This document shows, piece by piece, positions 1 through 6,264 of a DNA stretch of 12,794 nt. The DNA lies in NCBI GenBank assembly GCA_016180375.1, contig JACPBJ010000148.1, forward strand, positions 1-12,794, given 5' to 3'. Within the stretch, counting starts at the first letter, position 1; every line of letters starts with the position of its first letter. The notes below the pieces were generated by a model. The model made no database searches. It had not been told where the DNA came from and saw only the letters and a program-made list of their open reading frames with translations. This DNA is from Nitrososphaerota archaeon (lineage in GTDB: Archaea; Thermoproteota; Nitrososphaeria; Nitrososphaerales; UBA57). Made by a program: the position numbers and the translations under genes.

Positions 1-12
1 GCAAGCACTATT

Positions 13-28
13 AGTAGAGTACTCTACT
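13..28. repeat. 16-bp perfect palindrome (AGTAGAGT/ACTCTACT)
   Basis: The sequence AGTAGAGTACTCTACT equals its own reverse complement. Its core recurs in the palindromes at 54-85 and 7373-7398, both also intergenic. It could be a dyad operator for a dimeric regulator or part of a dispersed intergenic repeat. The palindrome is seen directly; the role is inferred. Confidence 0.6.
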
Positions 29-53
29 CACCGGAACAACACTCTTTATGCTG

Positions 54-85
54 CTTAGTACTCGTCTTATAGTGAGTACCATAAG
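54..85. repeat. Imperfect inverted repeat with GTACTC/GAGTAC arms
   Basis: GTACTC at 58-63 pairs with GAGTAC at 74-79. The stem extends with CTTA (54-57) against TAAG (82-85) across a two-base bulge. It shares the GTACTC core with the palindromes at 13-28 and 7373-7398. Possible operator or hairpin; function unknown. Confidence 0.5.
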
Positions 86-101
86 TAATGTTTTGATGGC
101 A

Positions 102-189
102 TGGTTCTGAGTTTAAATAAGCTAAAATCGCAAACGGCAATCTACTTCATGTTTTGAGTTTATATATGTAAGGGGGCCTATCATTGCAT
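102..189 (+). repeat. Intergenic promoter-like repeat, copy A
   Basis: The core TCATGTTTTGAGTTTATAT at 147-165 is present in inverted orientation at 7457-7475. A weaker neighbour copy (CATGGTTCTGAGTTTAAAT) lies at 102-120. GCAAACG at 130-136 and TTGCAT at 184-189 also recur around the inverted copy. The distance from the end of the core to TTGCAT is identical in both copies. TTTATAT could serve as a TATA box with TTGCAT near the +1 position, since archaeal start sites fall about 25 nt beyond the TATA centre. It is either a shared promoter or the end of a dispersed element. Confidence 0.55.
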
Positions 190-296
190 GACTGGGCTCT
201 GTATCGCAACCCTTTAGCATCTTTTGCGCAGAGGCGTGCTATCCCCATTATGTACAGGGGTCATCTATACAGGCGGACAATAGTATCCAGAGCAAA

Positions 297-306
297 GATA
301 TATAAC
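297..306 (+). promoter_or_regulatory. TATA-box promoter for EF-2
   Basis: GATATATAAC is preceded by purine-rich AGCAAA, which fits a BRE. It is centred about 45 nt before the TTG start at 347 and predicts a transcript start near 327. That leaves a short leader containing the Shine-Dalgarno site at 334-339. It is the clearest TATA box in the window. Confidence 0.55.
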
Positions 307-333
307 AAGTAGAACCCCGTTCAAGCGAAAATC

Positions 334-339
334 AAGGTG
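334..339 (+). promoter_or_regulatory. Shine-Dalgarno site deciding the EF-2 TTG start
   Basis: AAGGTG lies exactly 7 nt before TTG at 347-349. The SPFH gene uses the same motif and spacing (8078-8083, TTG at 8091). A second purine run, GGAGGT at 341-346, touches the start codon and is too close to act as the site. Confidence 0.6.
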
Positions 340-346
340 TGGAGGT

Positions 347-476
347 TTGCCAAAGTACAAATCGACGACAGACATCATCAGAATAGTAGGCAATAAAGAG
401 AATATCAGGAACTTTGGGGTCATTGCTCACGTAGATCACGGAAACTAATCCGAGAAAGACTCGGTTAGCCGAACAG
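347..476 (+). pseudogene. EF-2 N-terminal fragment, broken in the P-loop
   Basis: Translation from TTG at 347 gives 33 residues that read as the start of archaeal EF-2, ending in IRNFGVIAHVDHG followed by Asn and a TAA stop at 446-448. The family continues HVDHGKTT (G1/P-loop), then a helix and switch I. The EF-2 frame resumes at 477 in another frame, encoding NVTLYYEQEGKAYVIN directly upstream of the ATG at 525. Between the HG codons and NVT there are 34 nt, where the family has about 42 codons (126 nt). The 92-nt shortfall is consistent with a deletion of about 90 nt plus a 2-nt frameshift. Read in the downstream frame, 444-476 gives TNPRKTRLAEQ, whose LAE may be a remnant of the family's helix after the P-loop. 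The cause may be a real mutation or an assembly error. Confidence 0.75.
450..464. other. Small perfect hairpin in the EF-2 lesion
   Basis: CCGAG (450-454) and CTCGG (460-464) form a 5-bp stem around a 5-nt loop, just after the premature stop. It coincides with the lost P-loop/switch I segment and might mark a slippage or assembly-collapse point. It may be chance. Confidence 0.35.
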
Positions 477-524
477 AACGTTACCCTCTACTATGAGCAG
501 GAAGGAAAAGCGTATGTCATCAAC

Positions 525-2447
525 ATGATCGACACGCCAGGGCACATCGACTTTACTGGGAGAGTGACTAGAAGTCTTAGGGCGATAGATGGCGCCGTAG
601 TAGTTTCTGACTCTGTAGAGGGCATAATGACGCAGACGGAGACTGTCACAAGGCAGGCATTGGAAGAAAGGGTAAGGCCAGTATTGTACATCAACAAGAT
701 AGATCGCCTGGTAAAAGAACTGAGACTTACGCCAGAAAAAATGCAAGCGTGGCTAGCGAATATCGTATCCGATTTTAACGCTCTGATTGATGCTTACGCC
801 GAGCCAGAATACAAGGAAAAGTGGAAGGTAAGCATACAGACGAGCACCGTAGCGTTCGGCTCGGCCAAGGATAAATGGGGATTCAATTTTGACATTGCGC
901 AGAAGAAGGGCATAAAGTTCGCCGACATTTACAAAGCATACACCGAGGATGGTGTCAAGGAGTTGGCAGAAAAGGCCCCTCTACACGAAGCCGTTCTTGG
1001 CATGGTCGTCAAGCACCATCCTCCTCCACACGTGGCTCAGGCGTACAGAATTCCGAAAATTTGGAAAGGAGACCTGAACAGCGACATTGGGAAGGCACTT
1101 CTGGCCTGCGACGACAATGGCCCAATAGTCATGATGGTAACCAATGTTGTCGTTGACCCACAAGCAGGAGTAGTCGCAACAGGAAGACTATACTCCGGAA
1201 CAGTTCATGATGGTGATAATGTATACCTGCTCGGCGCAAAGAGGGAAGGAAGAATTCAGTCCGTAAACATGTACATGGGTCCATTTAGAGAAATCATTGG
1301 TTCTATGACAGCAGGGAACATACCTGCACTGCTCGGCCTTGAATACGCAAGGTCTGGGGAGACTATATCGACTCTGAAAGATGTCGCAACATTCGAAGCG
1401 ATAAAGTACGTCTCAGAGCCCGTAGTGACGATAGCTATAGAATCCAAGCATCCAAAAGACCTTCCCAAGCTGGTCGATGAACTCAGAAAGATTAGCATCG
1501 AAGATCCAAATCTGGTCGTAAAGATAGACGAAGAATCTGGACAGATGCTGATATCAGGAATGGGAGTCCTTCATTTAGAAATTGCGACAACTTTGGTGCA
1601 GCAAGCTGGACTGGAAATTGTAACGTCCCGTCCATTAATCAACTACAGGGAAACTATCCGTGCCGGTGCTGGCCCGATAATGTCAAAGTCGCCCAACAGG
1701 CATAACAAGATCTTCATGAAAGTCGAGCCTCTCGCTCCTAACATCATAGAAATGATCAGGACAGGGCAGATAGACGAAAATATGGATAAGAAGCAGCTAG
1801 CGAAGACTCTCAGAGATCTTGGATGGGATGCAGACGAGGCACGGAGTGTCGTTAGTATTGATTCCAAGGGCAATATGTTTCTAGATGAAACAAAAGGTGT
1901 TCAGTACCTCCAAGAATCGATGGATTCTATTCTATCAGGGTTCAGCGATGTTATGACGAATGGCCCATTAGCATACGAATTTTGCAGAGGCATAAAGGCG
2001 ATACTGCACCACTATGTTCCTCACGAAGACCCTGCTCACAGAACCTATGCACAATTAATGCCGGCTTCAAGGAGAGGCATTCTGGGAGCCATGCTTTCTG
2101 CAAATCCAACCCTTCTGGAGCCCATGCTGGGAATAGAGATCAAATGCCCATCAGAACAGATAGGCGCTATCGCGGGTGTTATTTCATCCAAGAGAGGAAA
2201 GATGCTTAATGTACAGCAGAAAGAAATAGTGACGATAATTAATGGAGAGCTTCCTGCCTCAGAAACCTTCGATCTCTCCGAAGTTATGAGAGGCGCAACT
2301 GCAGGCAAGGCTGTATGGAACACTCACTTCAAGTCATGGTCTCCTGTACCATCTTCAATACTTCCAACGCTAGTTTTGGACATCAGGAAGCGAAAGGGTC
2401 TGTCTCCAGAACCTCCACAGGCAAGCGAATTCATCGATACCGAGTAG
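525..2447 (+). CDS. Translation elongation factor 2 (EF-2), body lacking the P-loop
   Basis: EF-2 is the ribosomal GTPase that moves tRNA and mRNA after peptide bond formation. The 640-codon frame begins at the G3 motif (DTPGH, residues 3-7) and contains G4 NKID (57-60), G5 SA (113-114) and the remaining EF-2 domains. The C-terminal part has the loop HEDPAHRTYAQLMPASRR; His505 (codon 2037-2039) aligns with the diphthamide histidine. The end, IRKRKGL...PPQASEFIDTE, is typical of archaeal EF-2. The homologous frame extends upstream to 477, so ATG 525 is an internal Met in the family, not a natural start. Together with the fragment at 347-445 and the missing stretch, the full length would be near 731 residues, the normal archaeal size. 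The product as written lacks G1 and switch I and should not bind GTP normally. No other frameshift interrupts the body, which argues against an old pseudogene. Confidence 0.93.
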   Translation: MIDTPGHIDFTGRVTRSLRAIDGAVVVSDSVEGIMTQTETVTRQALEERVRPVLYINKIDRLVKELRLTPEKMQAWLANIVSDFNALIDAYAEPEYKEKWKVSIQTSTVAFGSAKDKWGFNFDIAQKKGIKFADIYKAYTEDGVKELAEKAPLHEAVLGMVVKHHPPPHVAQAYRIPKIWKGDLNSDIGKALLACDDNGPIVMMVTNVVVDPQAGVVATGRLYSGTVHDGDNVYLLGAKREGRIQSVNMYMGPFREIIGSMTAGNIPALLGLEYARSGETISTLKDVATFEAIKYVSEPVVTIAIESKHPKDLPKLVDELRKISIEDPNLVVKIDEESGQMLISGMGVLHLEIATTLVQQAGLEIVTSRPLINYRETIRAGAGPIMSKSPNRHNKIFMKVEPLAPNIIEMIRTGQIDENMDKKQLAKTLRDLGWDADEARSVVSIDSKGNMFLDETKGVQYLQESMDSILSGFSDVMTNGPLAYEFCRGIKAILHHYVPHEDPAHRTYAQLMPASRRGILGAMLSANPTLLEPMLGIEIKCPSEQIGAIAGVISSKRGKMLNVQQKEIVTIINGELPASETFDLSEVMRGATAGKAVWNTHFKSWSPVPSSILPTLVLDIRKRKGLSPEPPQASEFIDTE

Positions 2448-2449
2448 GG

Positions 2450-2476
2450 TTCAGAAAGGGCCTTTACGGCCCTGAA
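2450..2476. terminator. Bidirectional hairpin between EF-2 and moeB-like gene
   Basis: GGGCC (2458-2462) and GGCCC (2468-2472) pair around TTTAC, and TTCA (2450-2453) can pair with TGAA (2473-2476) across an internal AGAAA bulge. T-rich sequence follows on the plus strand (TTACTTTTAATT). It sits in the 35-nt gap between two convergent genes, so it could end transcription from both sides. Confidence 0.5.
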
Positions 2477-2482
2477 TTACTT

Positions 2483-3595
2483 TTAATTAGTAAGAGATGC
2501 CAAGATCACTCTAAACTTGGGGTCTATGCGTTCTACTGGGACTCTCAGCCCTGAGATTACCAGATCATCATAGACTTCAAGCGCCTTCTGCTCTGTAGAA
2601 GCTCCCACTACTATTGCAACGCCGCTTCTCACCAAGCTTACATTGATCTTTGGGTTGTAGGAGAATGTAACGCCGTGCTCGCCAAGTGCCTTTATAGTAC
2701 TGTTTCTGCGGCTCAGTTCTCTCTTCAAAGCCAGAAGGTCTAACTGCAGATTTTCCTTGGGGGTTATTACATGGACAGATTTGCCTTGCTCTCTTCCACA
2801 AATATCCTCAACAAGTTTGCGTGGAAGAATCTCCTCCGAGAGATCCGCTTGATCGTTGCAGGCCCTACAGTCTGATTGTCTTGCAATTTTGATCTTGTCA
2901 AATGTTACATCCCTGATATCGGCATAGAAAAGCTGCCCAGCCAGACTCGGTTCCTTTCCTACTAGAACCTTGACAGCCTCCGAAACTTCGACACTCGACA
3001 CAATTGTTAGTATTGATGGATGCACTCCTTCGGTTCCACACTTTGGAAGATCCTCGTCTCTCAGATTCGGATACAGGCATTCCAAGCAGGGTGTTTTCTT
3101 TGGAATGATGGTCGTTGCTGAGCCCGTCGTCTCTATTGCCGAGCCGAAGACATATGGAACACTCAGTTTCAGGCAGGCTCTGTTAAGGGCATATCTTGCA
3201 TAAATTGAATCAAGCCCATCGAGCACGATATCTGAGCCTCGTACAATTCCCTTGGCACTGTCGTCGTTGAGTGATGCAGTTATGGGTTCAAACTCTACAT
3301 CTGGATTCATCTTCTTGAGTTTTCTTATTGCCACTTCGACCTTTGGAAGTCCAACATCTTCTGGACTGTATAGAATCTGCCTGTGAAGGTTAGATATCTC
3401 GACGACATCCCTATCGACAAGTCTGAGCTTACCAATACCCATTGCTACAAGTTGCTGAGCAATTGGTGTGCCCAGCCCTCCAGCTCCCACAACCGTAACT
3501 ACAGCCTTCCTTAGCTTCTCCTGACCCTCAAAACCTATGTCGTCAAGCACTATCTGCCTTGAGTATCTCTCCAGTTCTGAATCGGCTAGCGTCAT
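2483..3595 (-). CDS. MoeB/ThiF-family E1-like adenylyltransferase with C-terminal extension
   Basis: This family uses ATP to adenylate the C-terminal glycine of a ubiquitin-like sulfur carrier, the first step in making a thiocarboxylate. Visible features are RYSRQ with Arg13, the nucleotide loop GAGGLG (37-42), Asp61/Asp63, the NLHRQ segment (69-73), Asp126/Asp129, and two CxxC pairs (C170/C173 and C243/C246) expected to bind zinc. Cys186 in CGTEGV falls where MoeB and ThiF carry their conserved cysteine. The family is usually about 250 residues; here roughly 119 more (252-370) follow the zinc site, and I do not recognise their fold. No rhodanese domain is evident. It is the last gene of the thrC-moaD-moeB operon, starting 3 nt after the moaD stop. 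Its probable partner is the adjacent Gly-Gly protein. MoeB, ThiF and UbaA-like roles cannot be separated from sequence alone. Confidence 0.9.
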   Translation of the reverse strand: MTLADSELERYSRQIVLDDIGFEGQEKLRKAVVTVVGAGGLGTPIAQQLVAMGIGKLRLVDRDVVEISNLHRQILYSPEDVGLPKVEVAIRKLKKMNPDVEFEPITASLNDDSAKGIVRGSDIVLDGLDSIYARYALNRACLKLSVPYVFGSAIETTGSATTIIPKKTPCLECLYPNLRDEDLPKCGTEGVHPSILTIVSSVEVSEAVKVLVGKEPSLAGQLFYADIRDVTFDKIKIARQSDCRACNDQADLSEEILPRKLVEDICGREQGKSVHVITPKENLQLDLLALKRELSRRNSTIKALGEHGVTFSYNPKINVSLVRSGVAIVVGASTEQKALEVYDDLVISGLRVPVERIDPKFRVILASLTN

Positions 3596-3598
3596 CTT

Positions 3599-3880
3599 CT
3601 ACCCTCCGCTGACAGCAGGCAGGAGCATCACTTCGTCTCCATCTTTGAGCTGTGTATCAAGACCACTTAGAAATCTGATGTTCTTTCCATTCACATACAG
3701 GTTGAGGACGCTTCTGGGTTTACCATCAGCATCTAGCACTCTCCTCTCAAATGAATCACCATACTTTTTGGCCAGGAATGCGATTATCTCCGTTATGGTT
3801 GAGCCGCTCACGTTGATCTCCTTCTCGCCCTTTGTGCTGCTTGCTAAAACCGCTGGAACCACTACTTTGACTGCTGCCAT
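3599..3880 (-). CDS. MoaD/ThiS-like ubiquitin-fold sulfur carrier protein
   Basis: A 93-residue protein of the MoaD/ThiS/SAMP type, the size expected for the family. The segment LNLYVNGKNIRFLSGLDTQLKDGDEVMLLPAVSGG has the typical family pattern: a strand with N-G, a D-G-D-E-V turn and LLPAVSGG. The terminal Gly-Gly is the site of adenylation and thiocarboxylate formation. ATG 3880 follows an AAGGT site that overlaps the thrC stop codon. It lies 4 nt after threonine synthase and 3 nt before the E1-like enzyme, so the three are almost certainly co-transcribed. It may serve molybdopterin synthase, tRNA thiolation or amino acid sulfur transfer; archaeal relatives can also be protein modifiers. 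The linkage to a PLP enzyme favours amino acid sulfur transfer, as an inference. Confidence 0.9.
   Translation of the reverse strand: MAAVKVVVPAVLASSTKGEKEINVSGSTITEIIAFLAKKYGDSFERRVLDADGKPRSVLNLYVNGKNIRFLSGLDTQLKDGDEVMLLPAVSGG
3602..3607 (-). promoter_or_regulatory. Shine-Dalgarno of the E1 gene made from the Gly-Gly codons
   Basis: Read on the minus strand, GGA GGG TAG ends the MoaD-like gene with Gly, Gly, stop. GGAGGG lies 6 nt before the ATG of the E1-like gene (3595-3593). The essential C-terminal glycine codons therefore also form the ribosome binding site of the enzyme that activates them, which suggests translational coupling. Confidence 0.55.
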
Positions 3881-3884
3881 TAGA

Positions 3885-5108
3885 TTACCTTCTGATTATT
3901 TGTGCTAACACTTCTATCTTCGGGTCAACTGCTACGGGCTTTGTGCTTGGAGCAGCAACAACTTCAGGAGTCTTGAGCCCATTTCCAGTCACGTAGCATA
4001 CTACAGTTTCATCAGCATTAGTCTTCCCCGCATTGACGAGTTTCTTCAAGACCGCGATAGATACCGCGCCTCCAGGCTCGGTGAAGATACCCTCAGTGCT
4101 AGCAAGGAGTTTTATTGCATCAACTATCTCCTCATCCGTGCAGTTTTCTCCGAACCCTTTGGTCTGATGCACCGTTCTTGCAGCATAAACGCCATCGCCG
4201 GGCTCTCCAATTGCAAGGCTCTTCGCGATTGTGTTCGGCTTTTCTACGGGGTTTATTGCGTCAGTTCCCTGCTTTATCGCATCAACGATAGGAGAACATC
4301 CGTATGGCTGTGCGCTAGTAATCTTAACTCTATTCTCTTTGATCAAGCCAACTGTTTCGAACTCGGTGAACCCTCTTCCTATCGCACAAAGTAGTGCTCC
4401 ACTGCCCGTAGGAACAATCACATGATCAGGGGCATCCCAGTTCAGCTGCTCGCACACCTCAAACCCCAGAGTCTTTGAACCCTCAACATAGTATGGTCTC
4501 AGATTCACGTTTACAATACCGATATTGTAAAGCTCGCCTGCTTGGGTTGCTAGCTTGTTCGCATCATCATATGTTCCCTTTATGGCGACTATTTCTGCTC
4601 CATATGTTGCTGCCTGGACTACTTTCGTTGGCTCTATGTCCCAAGGGATGAATATGTAGCAAGGTAATCCTGCTCTAGCTGCGTGTGCTGCTGTGGCAGC
4701 TGCCAAGTTTCCGGTAGATGGAGAGCCTACTGCTGAAAGCCCGAGCTCGATCGCCTTTGAAACTGCGACACTTGCAGGCCTGTCCTTGAACGAAAATGTC
4801 GGGTTTACAGTATCATTCTTGATGTAGAGGTTCTTTAATCCCAATCGCTTTGCAAGCCTCTCCGCCTTATGGAGGGGAGTATAGCCTGCACCAAGATCAA
4901 CTATTCTGCTCTTTTCTCCTAATGGAAGGAGCTCAAAATACCTCCAGAGGTTCTTTGCCCTCCCAGCAAAAGTTTCCCTAGTAACCTTTATTGAAGCCAA
5001 ATCATATTTGACTTCCAGCGGGCCAAAGCATTCATCGCAAACATACCGAAATGTTGGTGCGTATTCTTTGCCGCACTCTCTGCATTCGAGTGATTGAACG
5101 TTACCCAT
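3885..5108 (-). CDS. thrC: Threonine synthase-like PLP enzyme
   Basis: Threonine synthase converts O-phosphohomoserine to threonine using pyridoxal phosphate. The 407-residue protein starts with a four-cysteine zinc finger (C9, C12, C24, C27) common in archaeal threonine synthases. The PLP lysine is Lys108 in NPTFSFKDRP, and the phosphate-binding loop is STGN at 131-134. Other family segments include IFIPWDIEPTKVVQAATYGAEIVAIKGTYDDA, the glycine-rich IVPTGSGAL and FTEPGGA near the end. Its length is normal. It heads an operon with a ubiquitin-like sulfur carrier and its E1-like activator. That context raises the possibility that this fold-type II enzyme also accepts sulfide from a protein thiocarboxylate and makes homocysteine or cysteine. 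Sequence alone supports ordinary threonine synthase; the second role is inferred from gene order. No good Shine-Dalgarno precedes the ATG. Confidence 0.92.
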   Translation of the reverse strand: MGNVQSLECRECGKEYAPTFRYVCDECFGPLEVKYDLASIKVTRETFAGRAKNLWRYFELLPLGEKSRIVDLGAGYTPLHKAERLAKRLGLKNLYIKNDTVNPTFSFKDRPASVAVSKAIELGLSAVGSPSTGNLAAATAAHAARAGLPCYIFIPWDIEPTKVVQAATYGAEIVAIKGTYDDANKLATQAGELYNIGIVNVNLRPYYVEGSKTLGFEVCEQLNWDAPDHVIVPTGSGALLCAIGRGFTEFETVGLIKENRVKITSAQPYGCSPIVDAIKQGTDAINPVEKPNTIAKSLAIGEPGDGVYAARTVHQTKGFGENCTDEEIVDAIKLLASTEGIFTEPGGAVSIAVLKKLVNAGKTNADETVVCYVTGNGLKTPEVVAAPSTKPVAVDPKIEVLAQIIRR

Positions 5109-5139
5109 GCTATATTTTCATACATGCTCGAAATTTAGG

Positions 5140-5151
5140 CTGATAAATATC
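5140..5151 (-). promoter_or_regulatory. TATA-like promoter of the thrC-moaD-moeB operon
   Basis: On the minus strand the sequence reads AGATATTTATCAG, centred about 37 nt before the thrC ATG. This predicts a short leader of about 10 nt. The TTTATCAG core recurs before the divergent gene at 5251 (5225-5232), and TTATCAG occurs before the gene at 7529 (7497-7503). Confidence 0.4.
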
Positions 5152-5224
5152 TTCGTGGTCGTATTATTCTTATAGGAATATCAGGCTCGTATCTGTATTT
5201 GTACGCTTTGTAGACGCATAATGG

Positions 5225-5232
5225 TTTATCAG
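5225..5232 (+). promoter_or_regulatory. TATA-like element for a probably leaderless start at 5251
   Basis: TTTATCAG is centred about 23 nt before the ATG at 5251. No Shine-Dalgarno is visible, and an upstream in-frame ATG (5221) is closed off by TAG at 5248-5250. A leaderless transcript starting at or near the ATG is therefore likely. Confidence 0.35.
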
Positions 5233-5250
5233 TGTTCTTGTTGCTACTAG

Positions 5251-6261
5251 ATGCGTTTGAGTCAGGCGCAAACAGCTGTAGGCAGAACCGTCAAATGCCC
5301 TAACTGTGGAGCAACTTTCGAGATTACTCCTGATGCTCTGGCTTATGTGTGTAAATATTGCGGATGGATGGGCTCTACCGAAGACGTATCTGCCAAAGGC
5401 TGGCTCATGGCTGAGCCCGTATCGAGTGCAAAAGCACAGCAATCTATTGCTGAATTCCTGAAGAAAACATTGAAACATGCCTACTCTCAAACTCAGATAA
5501 TCGAATTCAAGGGGCTTGCAGTTCCGATCTACATTGCACAGGTGCATGCAAAGACCCGCTATAATGGATACAGACAGGAAACTCGCACAGAATCCTATCC
5601 GATGACAGTTTTTGATGGAAAGGGCGGAAGGAGGACTGAGATGCGAACCAAGAGCTACCCTGTTTACTTCCCAGTGGAAGGAGAGTTTGACGAAATCTTG
5701 GATTACCCTGTCCTTGGGAGGAAGCATGCAGTATTCTTTGGCCTGGAGGATCTTAAGAAGAAGGTTCTTTCATCTAATGAAAAGCCGCTCGATGTAAAGG
5801 TCTTTCTTAACCAGAAATCAGAATGCTTGGATGTAGAGGTTGAGGAGGGTGAAGTAAAAGTGATGGCTGAAACGATGGCTGAAGATGAGCATAGAGCGCG
5901 TGCTGAAGCCATGACAACAAAACTCTTTGATTGTTATACCGACGATCAATTGCTTTCTACAAAGCTCATATTCTATCCTGTTTACACGGCGAAATATTCT
6001 TACAGAGGTAAGAGTTTTCGAATTGCGATTGATGGATCTTCAGGAGCCATCGTCAAGGCCGAGCTCCCTCTTACTCTAAGTCTTAGAATTGGTTATGCAA
6101 TGGCAGGATATGCCGGTGTTGCTCTTGCTACTCTTTCTGGACTCTTCTTGTTGGATACGAATGAACCAATTGTGGGGATAGTTGCGACTGTTATCGGACT
6201 AGGGTTAGCGGGCTGGTCGTTCTTCAAAGCAACCGCCGAGCAGAGAATCAAGAGAGGCTAG
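5251..6261 (+). CDS. Zinc-ribbon membrane protein, paralog 1
   Basis: This 336-residue protein has an N-terminal zinc ribbon (C16/C19 in CPNC, C34/C37 in CKYC). A long soluble middle part follows, rich in beta strands and Lys/Glu, with a segment (about 240-270) reading LIFYPVYTAKYSYRGKSFRIAIDGSSGAIV. Two C-terminal hydrophobic segments (about 278-299 and 306-324) form a membrane hairpin ending in a basic tail. The next gene has the same order of parts and a matching FY...Y.gkS...iDgssG.I segment, so the two are tandem paralogs. The layout recalls Bacillus YdjG, a zinc-ribbon membrane protein encoded with YdjI; the SPFH gene at 8091 is YdjI-like. Function is not established. It probably presents a cytosolic ribbon and sensor-like domain at the membrane. 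Confidence 0.8.
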   Translation: MRLSQAQTAVGRTVKCPNCGATFEITPDALAYVCKYCGWMGSTEDVSAKGWLMAEPVSSAKAQQSIAEFLKKTLKHAYSQTQIIEFKGLAVPIYIAQVHAKTRYNGYRQETRTESYPMTVFDGKGGRRTEMRTKSYPVYFPVEGEFDEILDYPVLGRKHAVFFGLEDLKKKVLSSNEKPLDVKVFLNQKSECLDVEVEEGEVKVMAETMAEDEHRARAEAMTTKLFDCYTDDQLLSTKLIFYPVYTAKYSYRGKSFRIAIDGSSGAIVKAELPLTLSLRIGYAMAGYAGVALATLSGLFLLDTNEPIVGIVATVIGLGLAGWSFFKATAEQRIKRG

Positions 6262-6264
6262 TAT

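Noticed and set aside
180..346. tRNA or other RNA gene in the left intergenic region
   Set aside because: A GTTCAAG string and a CCCC/GGGG pair were noticed, but no cloverleaf arms could be assembled.
2045..2323. Minus-strand frames within EF-2 and other long genes
   Set aside because: They are antisense to strongly recognised coding sequence and show no family features.
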